Notes: generated from the letters alone by a model not told the origin. A DNA stretch of 64,000 nt from Paramarasmius palmivorus (GCA_037176845.1 JAYKXP010000019.1:186001-250000), one strand, 5' to 3'. Shown: positions 33,296 to 47,833, numbered from the stretch's first letter. Made by a program: numbers and translations.

Positions 33296-33990
33296 TAGCT
33301 GTAGCAACGACCTATGGAACGTAATCGACAAAAAGAACATGGAACTAGCTGCTACGTTGTTACGTTTATCAGAGATGTACGACGTGAATTCGGAGGCGGA
33401 GTAACCAAACGCGGTGGAGAGGTTGCTGGTGTCCCTGCTGCAGAGGTACCCCTTCTCTTCTCCCTTGCCTTCTTGTCGCGTATTGACGTGTTCTATGTAG
33501 TGGTCAACCACCACCTCGGACGAAATAACTCAGACGTTTGTTCAAGCACACGAGATAACTCAGGTACGCGCGCCTTCTTTCTCCAAACATAAGCTCATAA
33601 CTTAACACCAACAAGACCATCCGCGCACTAATGCGCAAAATGTCAACCGCCACATCCGTACCCATCGAACCAGCCGAACAAACACGTCATTTAGACGCAT
33701 GTCTCGGCCAACAAGGTGTTTTGGGCTGGAGGTGTTCCTGGTGGTACGCGCTCTTCCTCCTTACAAATAAACCCCAGCTACTTAATACCAACACACACAG
33801 CTGGGGGCTACGACGCCGTAGACTCAAGAGATGTGGTATAGAAGCCTAAGTTAATGTATGTATGTATGTATTTTACCTAGACATTTTAGTTGTAGACGGA
33901 TGGGTTTCAAGGGCCTTTTTTTTCGAGTGTTCACTGAGGTAGCGGTGGCGGGCAGGAGATTCTACGCGCACGAGAGGACTGAGCTAGTCG
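33296..33990 (+). pseudogene. ERG8 pseudogene 2 (exons 5-7 and 3' flank)
   Basis: Exon 5-like sequence at 33,305-33,446 (N-D-L-W-N-V-I-D-K-K-N-M-E-L-A, then a stop at GAGTAA), then exon 6 (S-T-A-T-S-V-P-I-E-P-A-E-Q-T-R) and the start of exon 7, which ends in an early stop near 33,845. An added GTACGC-type interruption splits exon 6. The downstream DNA keeps the TATG/CATA tetranucleotide run and GGATGGGTTTCAAGGGC of the true ERG8 3' flank. It is on the opposite strand from ERG8. Confidence 0.88.
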
Positions 33991-34079
33991 TACTCTTATA
34001 ACTTTCTCAGGGAAAACGAACCACAAGAAGACTGAGATACAACTACGCGTTTTTTTTAGATCCACTAAGTGGGCTCCAA

Positions 34080-34205
34080 TCCAGTCTCTAATAAGCTTCG
34101 ATGTATAATATATAGGCGACAGACATTGAAACTGACAAGCATCCGGCGTTGGCAGTCGAAGGCTCACAATATCGTTTTTTGCGCATGCGGTATCTTCCTA
34201 GTCAG
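34080..34205 (-). repeat. Partial upstream module
   Basis: A short piece of the module (ATAGGCGACAGACATTGAAAC ... TTTTTTGCGCATGCGGTATC, split by deletions), placed 3' of membrane-protein copy 7 rather than upstream of it. The same order (module piece, then a last-exon piece) recurs at 40,860-41,075. Confidence 0.5.
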
Positions 34206-34254
34206 CAGATAAGCGTACGTATATTTGTCCTTGTTCTCCGAGAAAGCTTCAAGG

Positions 34255-35604
34255 TCATGTGTATGATATATTCCCGGCTGAATCCCAAGTCGATTTACGA
34301 AGGAAAACCGCGACGATGAGAAGGCTGGGATAGATGCTCTGGCGGCGAGTCAAATATTGATTTCCTGACAGTGGAGATACATGCACTCACTAGCATGCCC
34401 GTCCCAAAGGGTGTTAGGACGTCAAGTTGTACCGATGCCCAAGCCGATGAGTTCGATATCGATATACAACTTAAGGTTCCACCAAGCAGCTGGCCTATAT
34501 GCTTCAACCTCGGCCGTGGAATGTTCAGTGAAACCGAAAAGACTCACGAGTAGTATCGTGTATGCAACACCACTCTCCAGAACAATCATGAGAACCTTTT
34601 CATACCGAGCATGTTGGTTCCCATTTTCAAGGAACTGTCGTACGGCTTTCCGATGTAACCTGGATTTGAGGTTTCTGAGTACTACTTCCCGGGTCGACTC
34701 AAATCTCAGAGGACTTTACCAAGTGTAGTATCCCAATCGAAAAGGTTCGTCGCAAGGTTTTGTCGCAACCGAGAAACTCAAGCAAGTGTAGGTAAGTACG
34801 TCATACGTCATTCGGTCTTCCGATCTGTCGTCCAATCGGTTGCAGATCACGAACACGAAAACGAAAGCCCAAGAACTACCACTAACCCAAAGGAAATATT
34901 TCAGGTCTGAACGGGGTTCATGACAAAAAACAAAAGGTCCAATTATCAATTGAACGAACCGGCCCGTGCAGATCTGAGCTAATATGTCCAGGAATATAAC
35001 CCATTTCTATGTTTGTGTTTTTTTTCCACAGAAATAAAATTTTTATTAAATAAACTATACCCCAGGCTCTCGAGAACACCACGGCGTCACCGATCAAGAT
35101 CTATAATAAATTAGGCACAGCTCCACGGCTAATAAAAGCAATATTTGAAAAGCATACATTTAGGAATAAGGTAGCGTTCACGTAGCCCCGCGCTAATCCA
35201 CTAGGTGACCAAGATCCTGCGAGAAAGGGCATGCAGGAGGTCCAAGATGGGTTTTTCAGTCAGCACGGCAGACTACGTGGACACTGTTGATGAAGCCGTC
35301 ATCAACAGAGTCGCTCCAAGAAGTAGTTTCTTTGCCCTCGCTGAAGTAGAAGCGGGGCGCCTGCAGTCATAGAACCAACATAAAATGGAGAAAACACACA
35401 GAAATATCGCTCACCTTAGAATAATGATACATATCCATTGAAGAACAAGTTGTGCGCCTGGTATCAACTTGAATGTGTGTGTGACTCGCTGAGTGGGAGA
35501 AAGGAGCGCAAACCGTATGGAATGGCTGATGCTAGAGTACTCGCAGCGCCGGTGATGGCGATAGATCGAATATTCCGAGTTGGCAGAGCGTCGCAGGTAT
35601 CCAT
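34255..35604 (-). pseudogene. Seven-helix membrane protein, MDTCDAL-type copy 7 (broken)
   Basis: Start at 35604 (M-D-T-C-D-A-L-P-T-R-N-I-R-S), with first and second exons conserved and a last exon ending in T-W-D-S-A-G-N-I-S-Y-T (TGA at 34255-34257). It is broken in at least two places. Exon 3 has TAG after A-S-S-T-V-S-T near 35,270. Exon 4 carries a ~25-base AT-rich insertion (about 35,035-35,062) between the F-S-R-A-W and L-W-K-K parts, which also introduces a poly-A run. The intron-5 donor is a normal GT here (34729). It probably makes no full-length protein. Confidence 0.8.
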
Positions 35605-35754
35605 GTTTATGCTTGATGAAGAAAACGACAATGGGCTGTCCCTCCATGAATTTAAGGGTGAATGAATCCATCACGTTCATAATGATATGCCCACGATGGC
35701 AGCGGCCCTAGAGGGTAAAAGCCCTTAGCCAGCCGTACATAGAAGTGATACTTC

Positions 35755-36110
35755 CTCGGGAGATGATCAATGGTGATGTTCACGGCGGCTCTACGAAGGC
35801 AAAAGAGCCCATGATAATCAGAAGCAGGAGAGATCAAGTCTGACATCACTCGGTCGAAGGTTCACAATATGGGTCAACACGCCTTGTGGAACTGCCTAGA
35901 ACTGCTAACCGGCGAGGGGAAAGGTCGCTTGAAGCTTCAGGTTTGCGTGTATCTCCCGGTGTTTGGGTAGCACGAACAGCTAGGAGGCGAGTTGGATACA
36001 TGGGCGAAAAACGCAAGCTCAAGTACGCACCTAGTACCCAACCATAAATATCCTCTCCTTCACATCGAAAAGTCAACATTCAATTTAACTGTACCCCGAT
36101 ACCAACGTCA
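35755..36110 (-). promoter_or_regulatory. Upstream module of copy 7
   Basis: The GACGGCGGCTCTACGAAGGC-type block at 35,780 and the GGGTAGCACGAACAGCTAGG block at 35,965, in minus orientation, about 150-500 bases upstream of the start at 35604. Diverged relative to other modules. Confidence 0.4.
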
Positions 36111-36119
36111 GATGCGTTT

Positions 36120-37100
36120 CTAGTTAGAGAACTTGAGAATCTTGATGTTTCGACATGCGATGAACAGCGAAATTGGAGATGATGGGTCAATAATGAAGGA
36201 TTTCCGGATCCCTCTTCTCTTCTGTTGCATTCTCCTTCTCACGCCTGTTAGCGCCCGAACATCCTTCCCGAAAAGGATAGGGAGCAAACTGTTAGCTGTT
36301 CGGCAACCCCCGACGAGCCCTCGAGGCCTCGTCTGCCCTCGTTCAAGTTGATTCGTTGGTCGAATCGTTTGCGGCACGTGCAGATGCACCGTTACTTAGA
36401 AAGTATCGTCCGCGGATTCACGAAGGGTAAGCCCTGGTAAGCCCACCCGCTTCGCAGATTTGAAATTTTTTTCGGTTCATCTGCCGCCTGCGATAGCCTG
36501 CGATGCCCTTCCCCGAGCAACCATCAAAACCTTTATGACTGAGGGGGATGGCCGCAAGCGGCGAGGGCCGAACCTTTATAGGACGAGAAAATTTGAAGGG
36601 GACAGAGACCCTAACCCCAAGTTTTGAGACCTGTCCATATTTGGAATGTCCCCACCATATATGGTGCGTGGGAGCGTGTCTGAGCCAGGTTCAGTCGCAA
36701 CAATCTCAAAAGGAGCCTCACCTAAAGGTTCGGCAACCAAATTCCTTCCGTCCTTTCCGACTCTCGGATTCCACGATTTCTAGCAGCAAAGGAGGGCAAG
36801 GGTCACCGTACAGAATGGCTTGCGAGTCTACACGAAGAGTGTCTTCGAGATGAGATGTTTGACAGGACGACGACTTTGGGATAGCAATAGGCCTAGGTGT
36901 GCACATAATTTCTTTTCTTTGGTAATGGCATTGGCTCACTTTACTACAGCTAGTCTCATAATCAACGGAACCCAGTGTGGACCAGGCTCCTTTCCATCCG
37001 TTCTTACGCCCTACAAAAGAAATATATCTGAGTGACGGCGGAGGACAAGTATATAGTGATGGGAAGGAGCCTGAGTGTGGACTTGCTTGCAATCTGATGC
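36120..37100. repeat. Dispersed repeat X, copy 2, and neighbouring non-coding DNA
   Basis: Contains GTTAGCGCCCG at 36,247, GCTGTTCGGCAACCCCCGAC, and the F-E-M-R-C-L-T-G-R piece at 36,846-36,875 (plus frame), as in 9,470-9,960 and 45,180-45,560. No intact gene. The 36,450-36,720 stretch between the pieces is not seen elsewhere in the window. Confidence 0.4.
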
Positions 37101-37690
37101 CAATCGAGATCTCTTACCTTCTCATCGGATTCCCCAAATACCAACCTTGTCACTGTCGCTGGCGCAACTCGAAGATGGCTTCCTGTTACGACGATTCGGA
37201 TGACACTACACACCCAACTATATGTTCATACAGCCGTACAGCACCCACGTTGTTGTATGCGCCTGGCTATGAGCGTCCAGGATGCGGTAGTCCAGGAAAC
37301 CATTATGCTGCGCCTGATGATCATGCCGCATCGTCACCGATGGCCTTCCAAAGAGGTTTCCCTTACCCAACCTGCCAACCCCGTGGGGTCTGCGCCTGTG
37401 GGAATCAAAGGGAATCAAGATGCACTGACGTGGTATTTGTCAATGGTAATATGGTATGCGCTGTTTCGGTCCAGTCAGGCTGAGAAAGAGGTGCAAATGT
37501 CCAATGCAAACTCGGGAGTGCCGTTCTCGTTTCAACATATTGATCAATACTTGATATTTAGAGTGCTCCGTTGTGGTAATTCTCGCAGAGTGCAATCTGA
37601 TACGGTATCATCTCTACGGCCATAGCCATCGTGGGTATATCATTTAGGTCTCTTTCACTTCTACGCACCTTGCTGTCGGCTTTCTTCATC
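37080..37690 (+). repeat. Upstream block of copy 8, duplicated before copy 9
   Basis: Matches 45,490-46,135 in direct orientation: a TGGACTTGCTTGC start, a GAAGATGGCTTCCTGTT block, GTCCAGGAAACCATTAT and the TCATCTCTACGGCCATA block just before the gene. It gives both genes the same upstream DNA. The 168- and 141-codon frames here are not shared in frame with the partner and are left out. Confidence 0.6.
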
Positions 37691-37694
37691 AACC

Positions 37695-40427
37695 ATGGAT
37701 ACATGCGACCCTCTACCGACTCAGGATATGAGATACGCTATAAACGTGTCCATTGCGCGGATTGTAGCATCATCTATTACATATGGTTTGTATTCCTTTT
37801 TCTAGGTCAGCCCGAGTCCCTTGAATATTCACATTAATATTAGGCGCACAACTTGTTCTTCAGTGGATATGTGTCATTATTCTAAGGTGAGCAACTGGAT
37901 TTGCGTGTGTATTCTTGGTTTTTACCTTGGCTGTGGCCACAGGCGTCCCACTTCTACTTCAATGAGGGCAAGAAAGTTCCTTCTCGGAGCAACTCTGTTG
38001 ATGACGGCTTCGTCAACCATCTGCGTAGCATGTACTGCTGCTGCACCTATCTTAGATTCTCTGGATACTCCTCAAGCTTGGCATGATCTCGGTCACCTGT
38101 GGATTGGTGTGGGGCAAGATGCTACCTTATTCCTGAATGTATGTTATCGGCATTGCTCCATTAGCCGTGTCTAACCTCTTACCACCATAGATCTTGATCG
38201 GCGACGCTGTCGTGTTCTGGAGAGCTTGGGTATTGTGGAAACAAAAATGCAAAGCAGTCTATATTCCTGGCATATTGCTCACCTGCTCGGCCGGTTCGTT
38301 CACCGTGACCACTTTCAAATATGTACGTTCTAACCTGGAGTATTTGCTAGCGGGCGCGCTGGCGTTTGTACTCTTTAGAGTCGTGGTGAAGAGCATCGGA
38401 CGACAGCCCGAAGGACTATACCTTATTCTTCTCTACCTTGCATTCAGTCTCTCAGTCGCGACGAATCTTGCTACAAACATTTCAATCGGATACTACACCT
38501 GGAAAGTCCCAAAGCTGCATCTGGGACGAGATTCATCACTAAAACGGCATCTCCTTGATCTAGGTTGCATCGGAAAGCCGTACGTAGGTTCCTTGAGATC
38601 GGGAGCCAGCTCGCTCGGCATGAAAAGATTCTCGTGTTTGTTTTAGAGAGTGGTGTTGCCTACACAATATTACTCGTATGCCTTCTCAGTTGAACTCATC
38701 AGGAAAAACCTGATCTGTGATTTCTCCTGAAAAACGGTGATGTCGGCTGAATTTGGCTGAAGGATGATTACGGCACTGATCCAGTGCGTTTTGCCGTGAA
38801 ATTGGCTGAGAGCCGTGACCTGTTGCCTTTCGCCGCTGAACTCCGCTGATTTCTGGAGAAACTCGCTGATCCTGCATGGGTGATCACAAGGAAATAGCAG
38901 AGGGATTAATCTTGCCAGAATACTCTTGAAACTGAGTCGATACTTGCAGGAATATCAATTGGAAATATATTGATTTGTCTAGACGGATTCCCTATGAGAG
39001 ATGGGGAGCAGGTCGCAATATCGCAGACTCATAAGACTCAGAGGTGAGAATAGGAAAATTCACAAGTTCAAGTTGAAACGTTGAAGTCCGAGTCGCCGGT
39101 ATGCCCGCGTCAAAAAAGCACGTCATCGAAACCTTATTTTCTTGAACTGTACAGTTCTTCGGTAAACTCCGAACCTATCAACCAGCACAAGCGTCGTTCG
39201 ACTTGGAGAAAAAATTGTCCCTCTCTTTTCAATGACTCATGTATCTCGACACTCGCTCATTGCTCGCTCAACGACAGACTTTTCGGCACCAGCCACGTAT
39301 GCAGTGCGAGCTGTAAACTGACTTTGGTCCTAATAATAGTTGGAGCGTGAGTGCTCTTTTCATCTTTTATTAGTCTTCGCTCACGTTTACCTCAATAGAT
39401 GTGACCACTGCTACGTATGTTGCCCGTTGCTATAATCAATAACTTGGAGCTCATCCTTGCTTTAGATGCTGGGTACGCCATTTGACACGTCTCAACGGGC
39501 CCCTTCAAGCAACAACGCAAACAAGTTCGCTTCATCTTCAAGGTACGTTTCACACCCAACAGTCTTCCAATATCTATCTAATCTCTAATGCAGTTACCAG
39601 GTTCACCATCAACGATATGGCTCCCAATCCCTGACATGGTACGTTTCACGTCCGATTTCCTCTACTATACACAGTCTAACAACATTTAACCTTTCGCAGG
39701 CAAGATCATTGTATGGACGCGACGGTGCTGAAGGATTGTAACAAGGCTTGCTCGGAAGTGAAAGAGATGTGTAGACCTATCGTTTGCAACCTAGCAGTAC
39801 CGAGACTTATGTACCAGTAGTAGCGTAAGTAGTAAACAATGAATTCATTTCACTTTAAATTGAATATTGGTTGCCAGGAGGTCTATGATAAGCAATGAAA
39901 AGTGCAGATTTGCAGTACCGTCGTGGTGAAATACGCTGAAACACGCCGAAATTTGCTGAAATTTGCTGAACTGTGCTGATTTAAGAAACGGATCAGAGGG
40001 ACATGCTGAAATCTGGTGAAATCCGCTGATACGAATTTCAAGACGAATCAGCAGGTTTCAGCCAAAATCAGCGCTAATCAGCACAATTCTGCCGATCTCA
40101 GCCAAAATCACAGGTGAGGTTTTTCCTGATGCTTCAATGAAAAATCGAGGCTAATCGTGAAGTATGGGCTAGCTACTTGGTGGAATCATAAGTTATATAT
40201 CGCTTTCCCTAGAGAACCGGATAAGCCTGACTATATTGGTAAATCAAGTCGTAGCAAGCCTGGGGATGGGCATAATAGTGAGTGTATATATTGTTTAATC
40301 ATTAATGCCAGGAAATCGGTACTAAACCCGTTGCTAGAGCATCTATCCTAGCCTTCTCATTGTCGCGATTTTCCTTCGAAAATCGACTTGGGATTCAGAC
40401 GGGAATATGTTGCACACACGACCTTGA
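37695..40427 (+). CDS. Seven-helix membrane protein, MDTCDAL-type copy 8, with transposon in intron 6
   Basis: Start at 37695 (M-D-T-C-D-P-L-P-T-Q-D-M-R-Y). Exons 1-6 lie at 37,695-38,682: L-L-L-G-A-T-L-L-M, VVFWRAWVLWKQKCKAVY, L-S-V-A-T-N-L-A-T-N-I, and L-H-R-K-A-V-R-R-F-L-E ending T-I-L-L. Exons 7 and 8 resume at about 40,170 (L-L-G-G-I-I-S-Y-I-S-L) and 40,338, with the stop at 40425-40427. All exons are open and in phase although a 1,435-base element sits in intron 6, so a normal protein is possible if the ~1.5-kb intron is still removed. Exon 1 has S-I-T-Y-G where the others have A-I-P-Y-G. The intron-5 donor is GA (38502). Confidence 0.7.
38697..40131. mobile_element. Non-autonomous DNA transposon with inverted ends
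   Basis: The two ends are inverted copies: CATCAGGAAAAACCTGATCT on the left, and on the right (read inward) CATCAGGAAAAACCTCACCT, both followed by GTGATTT. The ~200 bases inside each end are packed with the pentamer GCTGA and its reverse TCAGC (about ten or more per end). The centre (about 38,900-39,870) has no transposase-like frame; the longest is 89 codons. The flanks continue the intron of the seven-helix gene. I could not define a clear target-site duplication. The superfamily is undetermined; subterminal short repeats with inverted ends suggest a hAT-, MULE- or Kyakuja/Plavaka-like class. Confidence 0.75.
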
Positions 40428-40534
40428 AGCTTAAAGGGCCTTTTAATCTATAAGACTTGGAGGACAAGGACATGTATATATATATATATGTTTATCTACT
40501 TGAAAAACCTCTCCTAAGGATCACGCTCAATGCG

Positions 40535-40860
40535 CACAATGTCAACCTCAACTTCCGTTCCCATTGAGCTGGGCGAACAAACGTGCTTATTGCGGCCAAA
40601 AAGATGTACTGGGCGGTGGGGTGCCTGGGGGTACGTGACTCTGCCTTTCTGCCCTGCCCCTTTTCCCTTTTCCCTTTAAACCTTTCTTCTTCACTGCCCT
40701 TGTTCCCCTCTTACGGAGAAAGCTAACGCATGTCCAGCCGGCGGATACGACGCAATATACCTCCTATTCCTCGACACCCCCGCTGTCGTGCGGGGGATTG
40801 GTGAGCTTTGGGCGGGGTATCAAGAGTTGGGGGTGTCGCCGCTTGGGGCGGTGGAAAGCA
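40535..40860 (+). pseudogene. ERG8 pseudogene 3 (exons 6-7)
   Basis: Exon 6 from M-R-T-M-S-T-S-T-S-V-P-I-E (with a deletion after E-Q-T that shifts the frame), the donor GTACGTGA, the acceptor CCAG, and exon 7 G-G-Y-D-A-I-Y-L-L-F-L-D-T-P-A-V-V to about V-E-S at 40,858. There it is cut and continues as upstream-module DNA. The stop and 3' flank are lost. Confidence 0.87.
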
Positions 40861-41080
40861 GCGTTGGCGAGCAAACTCGGTTGAAGGCTCACAATATCTG
40901 TCACAGACGCTTTTTGCGCATGCGATATCTTCCTAGTCTTGAAATTTCAAGTAGGTAAGCGTACGTATATATTTGTCTTTGTCCTCCGAGTCTGCCCTTA
41001 ATGCTTCAAGGTCATATGTACGATATATTCCTGGCTGAATCCCAAGTCAATTTATGAAGGAAAACCGCGACGATGAAAAA
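40860..41080 (-). repeat. Module piece plus last-exon piece of a membrane-protein gene
   Basis: 40,860-40,965 matches the upstream module, including TTTTTGCGCATGCGATATC. 40,985-41,075 matches the last exon of the seven-helix family on the minus strand (...T-W-D-S-A-R-N-I-S-Y). The order is the same as at 34,080-34,330, so ERG8 tail, module piece and last-exon piece were duplicated together. Confidence 0.6.
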
Positions 41081-41153
41081 TATACCGTCGATCGAGCTGT
41101 ATAACGATAAGAAAGACATCAGGATCACCCATCGATGCTCGAAACCAAATACA

Positions 41154-44776
<3,623 letters not shown>

Positions 44777-45180
44777 GGTGTAGGGCTGTAGTTTTAAGGT
44801 GACGAAGGGCTGGATCTAGGGTTTTGTTTTGTGGGTTTTATGTATTTTTAGTGCTCAAGCTCAAGCTCAATCTCAACTCAACGCGCATGCTCATTATTCA
44901 GAGTCTATTCTTGGTCTATTCCAATTCCTGTACATACGTGTATTAGCCAGTCATCCTCAGGTGAGGAACAAGAAACCACTATATATAACTGACCGACTCC
45001 GCTAAGTTCAGGTAATCGGAGATGAGGAAAGTGCCGTGTGGCAAAATAGGCGGTAGGCCTGTTACTGTCCTCTCTGTGACGATAGCAAGCATGCACAAAA
45101 TGCTTGTCATCGTCTGAGAGAACGATTACAGGTCAGCCTGCTCCCGAGTCCCAAGATGCAGCAGCCGTCGTTCTTCAACG
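44777..45180. other. Intergenic, no gene seen
   Basis: Downstream of the synthetase. A GCTCAAGCTCAAGCTCAAT run at 44,854 is the only local repeat. Confidence 0.4.
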
Positions 45181-45570
45181 AGCGCCCGTTAGCGCCCGAA
45201 ATCTCCACGTGATCTTTTTCGGTAACTTCCGGCGGGCCCTTTTCTCCAAAACGTTGACAATCAACGCTCAGGCTGGTCGAATCGTTTGCGCAGGTGCATC
45301 GTTGTCCCAAGCGTCTGATATCGTACAGGACGTGGATTCACGAAGAGTGTCTTTGAGATGAGATGTTTGACAGGACGAGATTCGGGATAGGAATAGGCCT
45401 AGGACCTAGGTGTGATCTTCCTAGTTTCTTTGGTGATGGCATTGGCTTATTTTACTACAGCTAGTCTCATAATCAATGAAACCCAGTGTGGACTTGCTTG
45501 CTACAATCTGATACCAACGACTCTGAAGGTCTCTTACCTTCCCATCGGATCCTCCTAGTACCAACCTTCG
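45180..45570. repeat. Dispersed repeat X, copy 3
   Basis: Carries GCCCGTTAGCGCCCGAA (45,183), TTTTTCGGTAACTTCCGGCG, the piece reading L-R-(stop)-D-V-(stop)-Q-D-E in frame but homologous to F-E-M-R-C-L-T-G-R at 45,352-45,378, and ATTGGCTTATTTTACTACAG. Same order as at 36.2-37.0 kb but more compact. Confidence 0.4.
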
Positions 45571-46135
45571 AAGATGGCTTCCTGTTGCGACGATGACACT
45601 CTACATCCAACCATATATTCATATGGCCGTACAACGCCCATCTTGTTGTACGCGTCCAGTTAATGTCCAGGAAACCATTATCCTGCGCTTGATGATCATG
45701 CTGCGCCCTCATCGATGGACTTCCAGTTTCGCTCTTGTATACGAACAACGGACAACGGACAACGATGGTTGTAACTTGTCCAAGTCCCTTACCCAACCTG
45801 CCAACCCCCGTAGAGTCTGCGCCAGTGCGAATCAAGATGCACTGTCGTGGTATCATTTGTTGCGACATGACGACCAGCATGCACTGTCCCGATCCGATCA
45901 AAAAGGGGTGCAAATGTTCAACGCAAGGAGCGGGAGTAGGCAGGAGTGCCTTCTAATTTTACCGTCTTTATCAATACTCGACATTTAGAGTGCTCTGTCA
46001 TGGTAGTTCTCGCGGAATGCAATCTGATATGGTATCATCTCTACGGCCATAAGGTGACCATCGTGAGTATATATCATTTATGATGGTTTCTTTCACTTTT
46101 ATACAAGGGCAGCTCATTGTCGACTTTCTTCATCA
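45490..46135 (+). repeat. Upstream block of copy 9, partner of 37,080-37,690
   Basis: A direct copy of the DNA before copy 8, ending in the ACGGCCATAAGGTGACCATC and CTTCATCAAGCATGG stretches immediately before the start codon. It contains a GGACAACGGACAACG direct repeat at 45,746. Confidence 0.6.
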
Positions 46136-46138
46136 AGC

Positions 46139-47421
46139 ATGGATACCTGCGACGCTCTAGTACCGACTCAGGATATGAGATACACTGTCATCAAGAGCAT
46201 TGCGCGGACTGTAGGATCATCTATTCCATATGGTTCGTGTTCTCTCTCTGAGTCATCCCGAGCCCCTCGAATATTCATGCTGATATTAGGTGCACAACTT
46301 GTTCTTCAGTGGATATGTATCATTATTCTTAGGTGAGCAACTGGATTTATGTGTGTTCCTGGTTTTACCTTGGCTGTCACGGCTACAGGCGTCCCGATTC
46401 TACTTCAATGAGGGCAAGAAACTTACTTCTCGGAGCGACTCTGTTGATGACGATTTCTTCGTCGATCTTTGTGGTTTTCTCTGTTGCTAGATCTATCCTA
46501 GCTCTCCTGGATGCCCCTTCGTATGATCTTGTTCAACTGTGGACTGGCGCGGGAATGGATGCTACCTTTCTCCTGAACGTGCGTTATCCGTACTGCTCCG
46601 TTAGCTGTACCTAACCTCTCACCACCATAGGCATGGATTGGCGACGCCGTTGTGTTTTGGAGAGTTTGGGTATTGTGGAAACACAAACGCATAGCGGTTT
46701 ATATTCCCGGGATACTGCTTGCCTGCACGTCTAGTTCGTTTAATTAGACCTTATACAACCTGATTAGTGATTCCTAACCTGAAACATTTTCTAGTGCTTG
46801 TTCTGGGGTTTTTACTTTACACAATCATATCTGCGAGTAGTGGACGACAGATTGACGAACCATATCTCGTCCTCGCCTACATTACATTCAGTTTCTGGTT
46901 TGCGACGAACCTTGCTATGAACCTCTCAGTTGGATATTACACTTGGTAGGGTCTCGGAGATTTGAACCGAACTGGGAAGTAGTACTCAAAAATTTCCTTA
47001 ATACAGGTTACATCGGAAAGCGGTACGCGGATTCCTTGAAAATGGGTGCCCACAAACTCGGTATGAAAAAATTCTCACGTTTCTTCTGGAGAGTGGCGTC
47101 GTCTTCACAACTGTACTCGTACGTCTCAATTGAATATTCTACAAAATACCGAGGCTCAGCGTAAAATATTGGCTAGCTGTTGAGTGGAATCATAGGTTGT
47201 ATTTCCCTTGATAGCCAGACAAGGATGGGGGCATTGGTACATAACATTGTAATAGGCCTGGGGATGGGCGTGATGGTGAGTGTATATATCTCCACTACCA
47301 AGAAATCAGCTACAGTCTTTAACTCCACCAGAGTATCTATCCCAGCCTTCTCATTGTCGTAGTTTTCCTTCGAAAATCGACTTGGGATTCAGACAGGAAT
47401 ATGTTGCACACAAGACCTTGA
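46139..47421 (+). CDS. Seven-helix membrane protein, MDTCDAL-type copy 9
   Basis: Start at 46139 (M-D-T-C-D-A-L-V-P-T-Q-D-M-R-Y), stop TGA at 47419-47421. Exons encode S-I-P-Y-G, A-Q-L-V-L-Q-W-I-C-I-I-I-L, L-L-L-G-A-T-L-L-M-T-I-S-S-S, VVFWRVWVLWKHKRIAVY, F-W-F-A-T-N-L-A-M-N-L-S, L-H-R-K-A-V-R-G-F-L-E-N-G, L-L-S-G-I-I-G-C-I-S and the last exon S-I-Y-P-S-L-L-I-V-V-V-F-L-R-K-S-T-W-D-S-D-R-N. All are open. Intron 5 has a standard GT donor (46946, GTAGGG). It is closest to copy 8, shares its upstream block, and is probably its segmental duplicate. Role unknown. Confidence 0.77.
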
Positions 47422-47833
47422 AGGTTGAAGGGCCTGTTCATCTACAAGACTCGAAGGATAAGGACATGTCTATATATGCTTACCTGCTTGAAAAACTGTT
47501 GAGAGCCTCTCATAGGGATCAAGCTTTAAATGCCAGTTTAGCGACGGTGAACCGACTGCAAGAATCGAGTGCTGAGAAGCTGTGCTATTATCACAGCGTC
47601 CGGATTAGTACGTGTGCCTCAATATGGTGGTCTTCATTGTCAGAGATTTCAGACCCCTTTGACATGCAGTGAGTAAATACTGGTGGGGGTAAGGGGAACG
47701 GCGACGACTGTAGCTGAACTGAACAAGGTAAAACCGGGGCCCTTTATCTATTGACAGTAGGATATGTAGCGACGACTTGATGTACCTTAACCCGCCAAAA
47801 CTCGGAGCTCCCGATCCAACATCCTCCTAAGTC
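47422..47833. repeat. Start of duplicated block S1
   Basis: From about 47,690 the DNA matches 61,010-61,105 (AACTTGATGTACATTAACC-type stretch, ...GTCCTAACAACCCGATGG). It is the 3' side of the small secreted protein pair; no gene. Confidence 0.5.

Noticed and set aside
37200..37625. Plus-strand frames upstream of membrane-protein copy 8
   Set aside because: The duplicate region at 45.5-46.1 kb does not keep these frames, so they are not conserved coding sequence.
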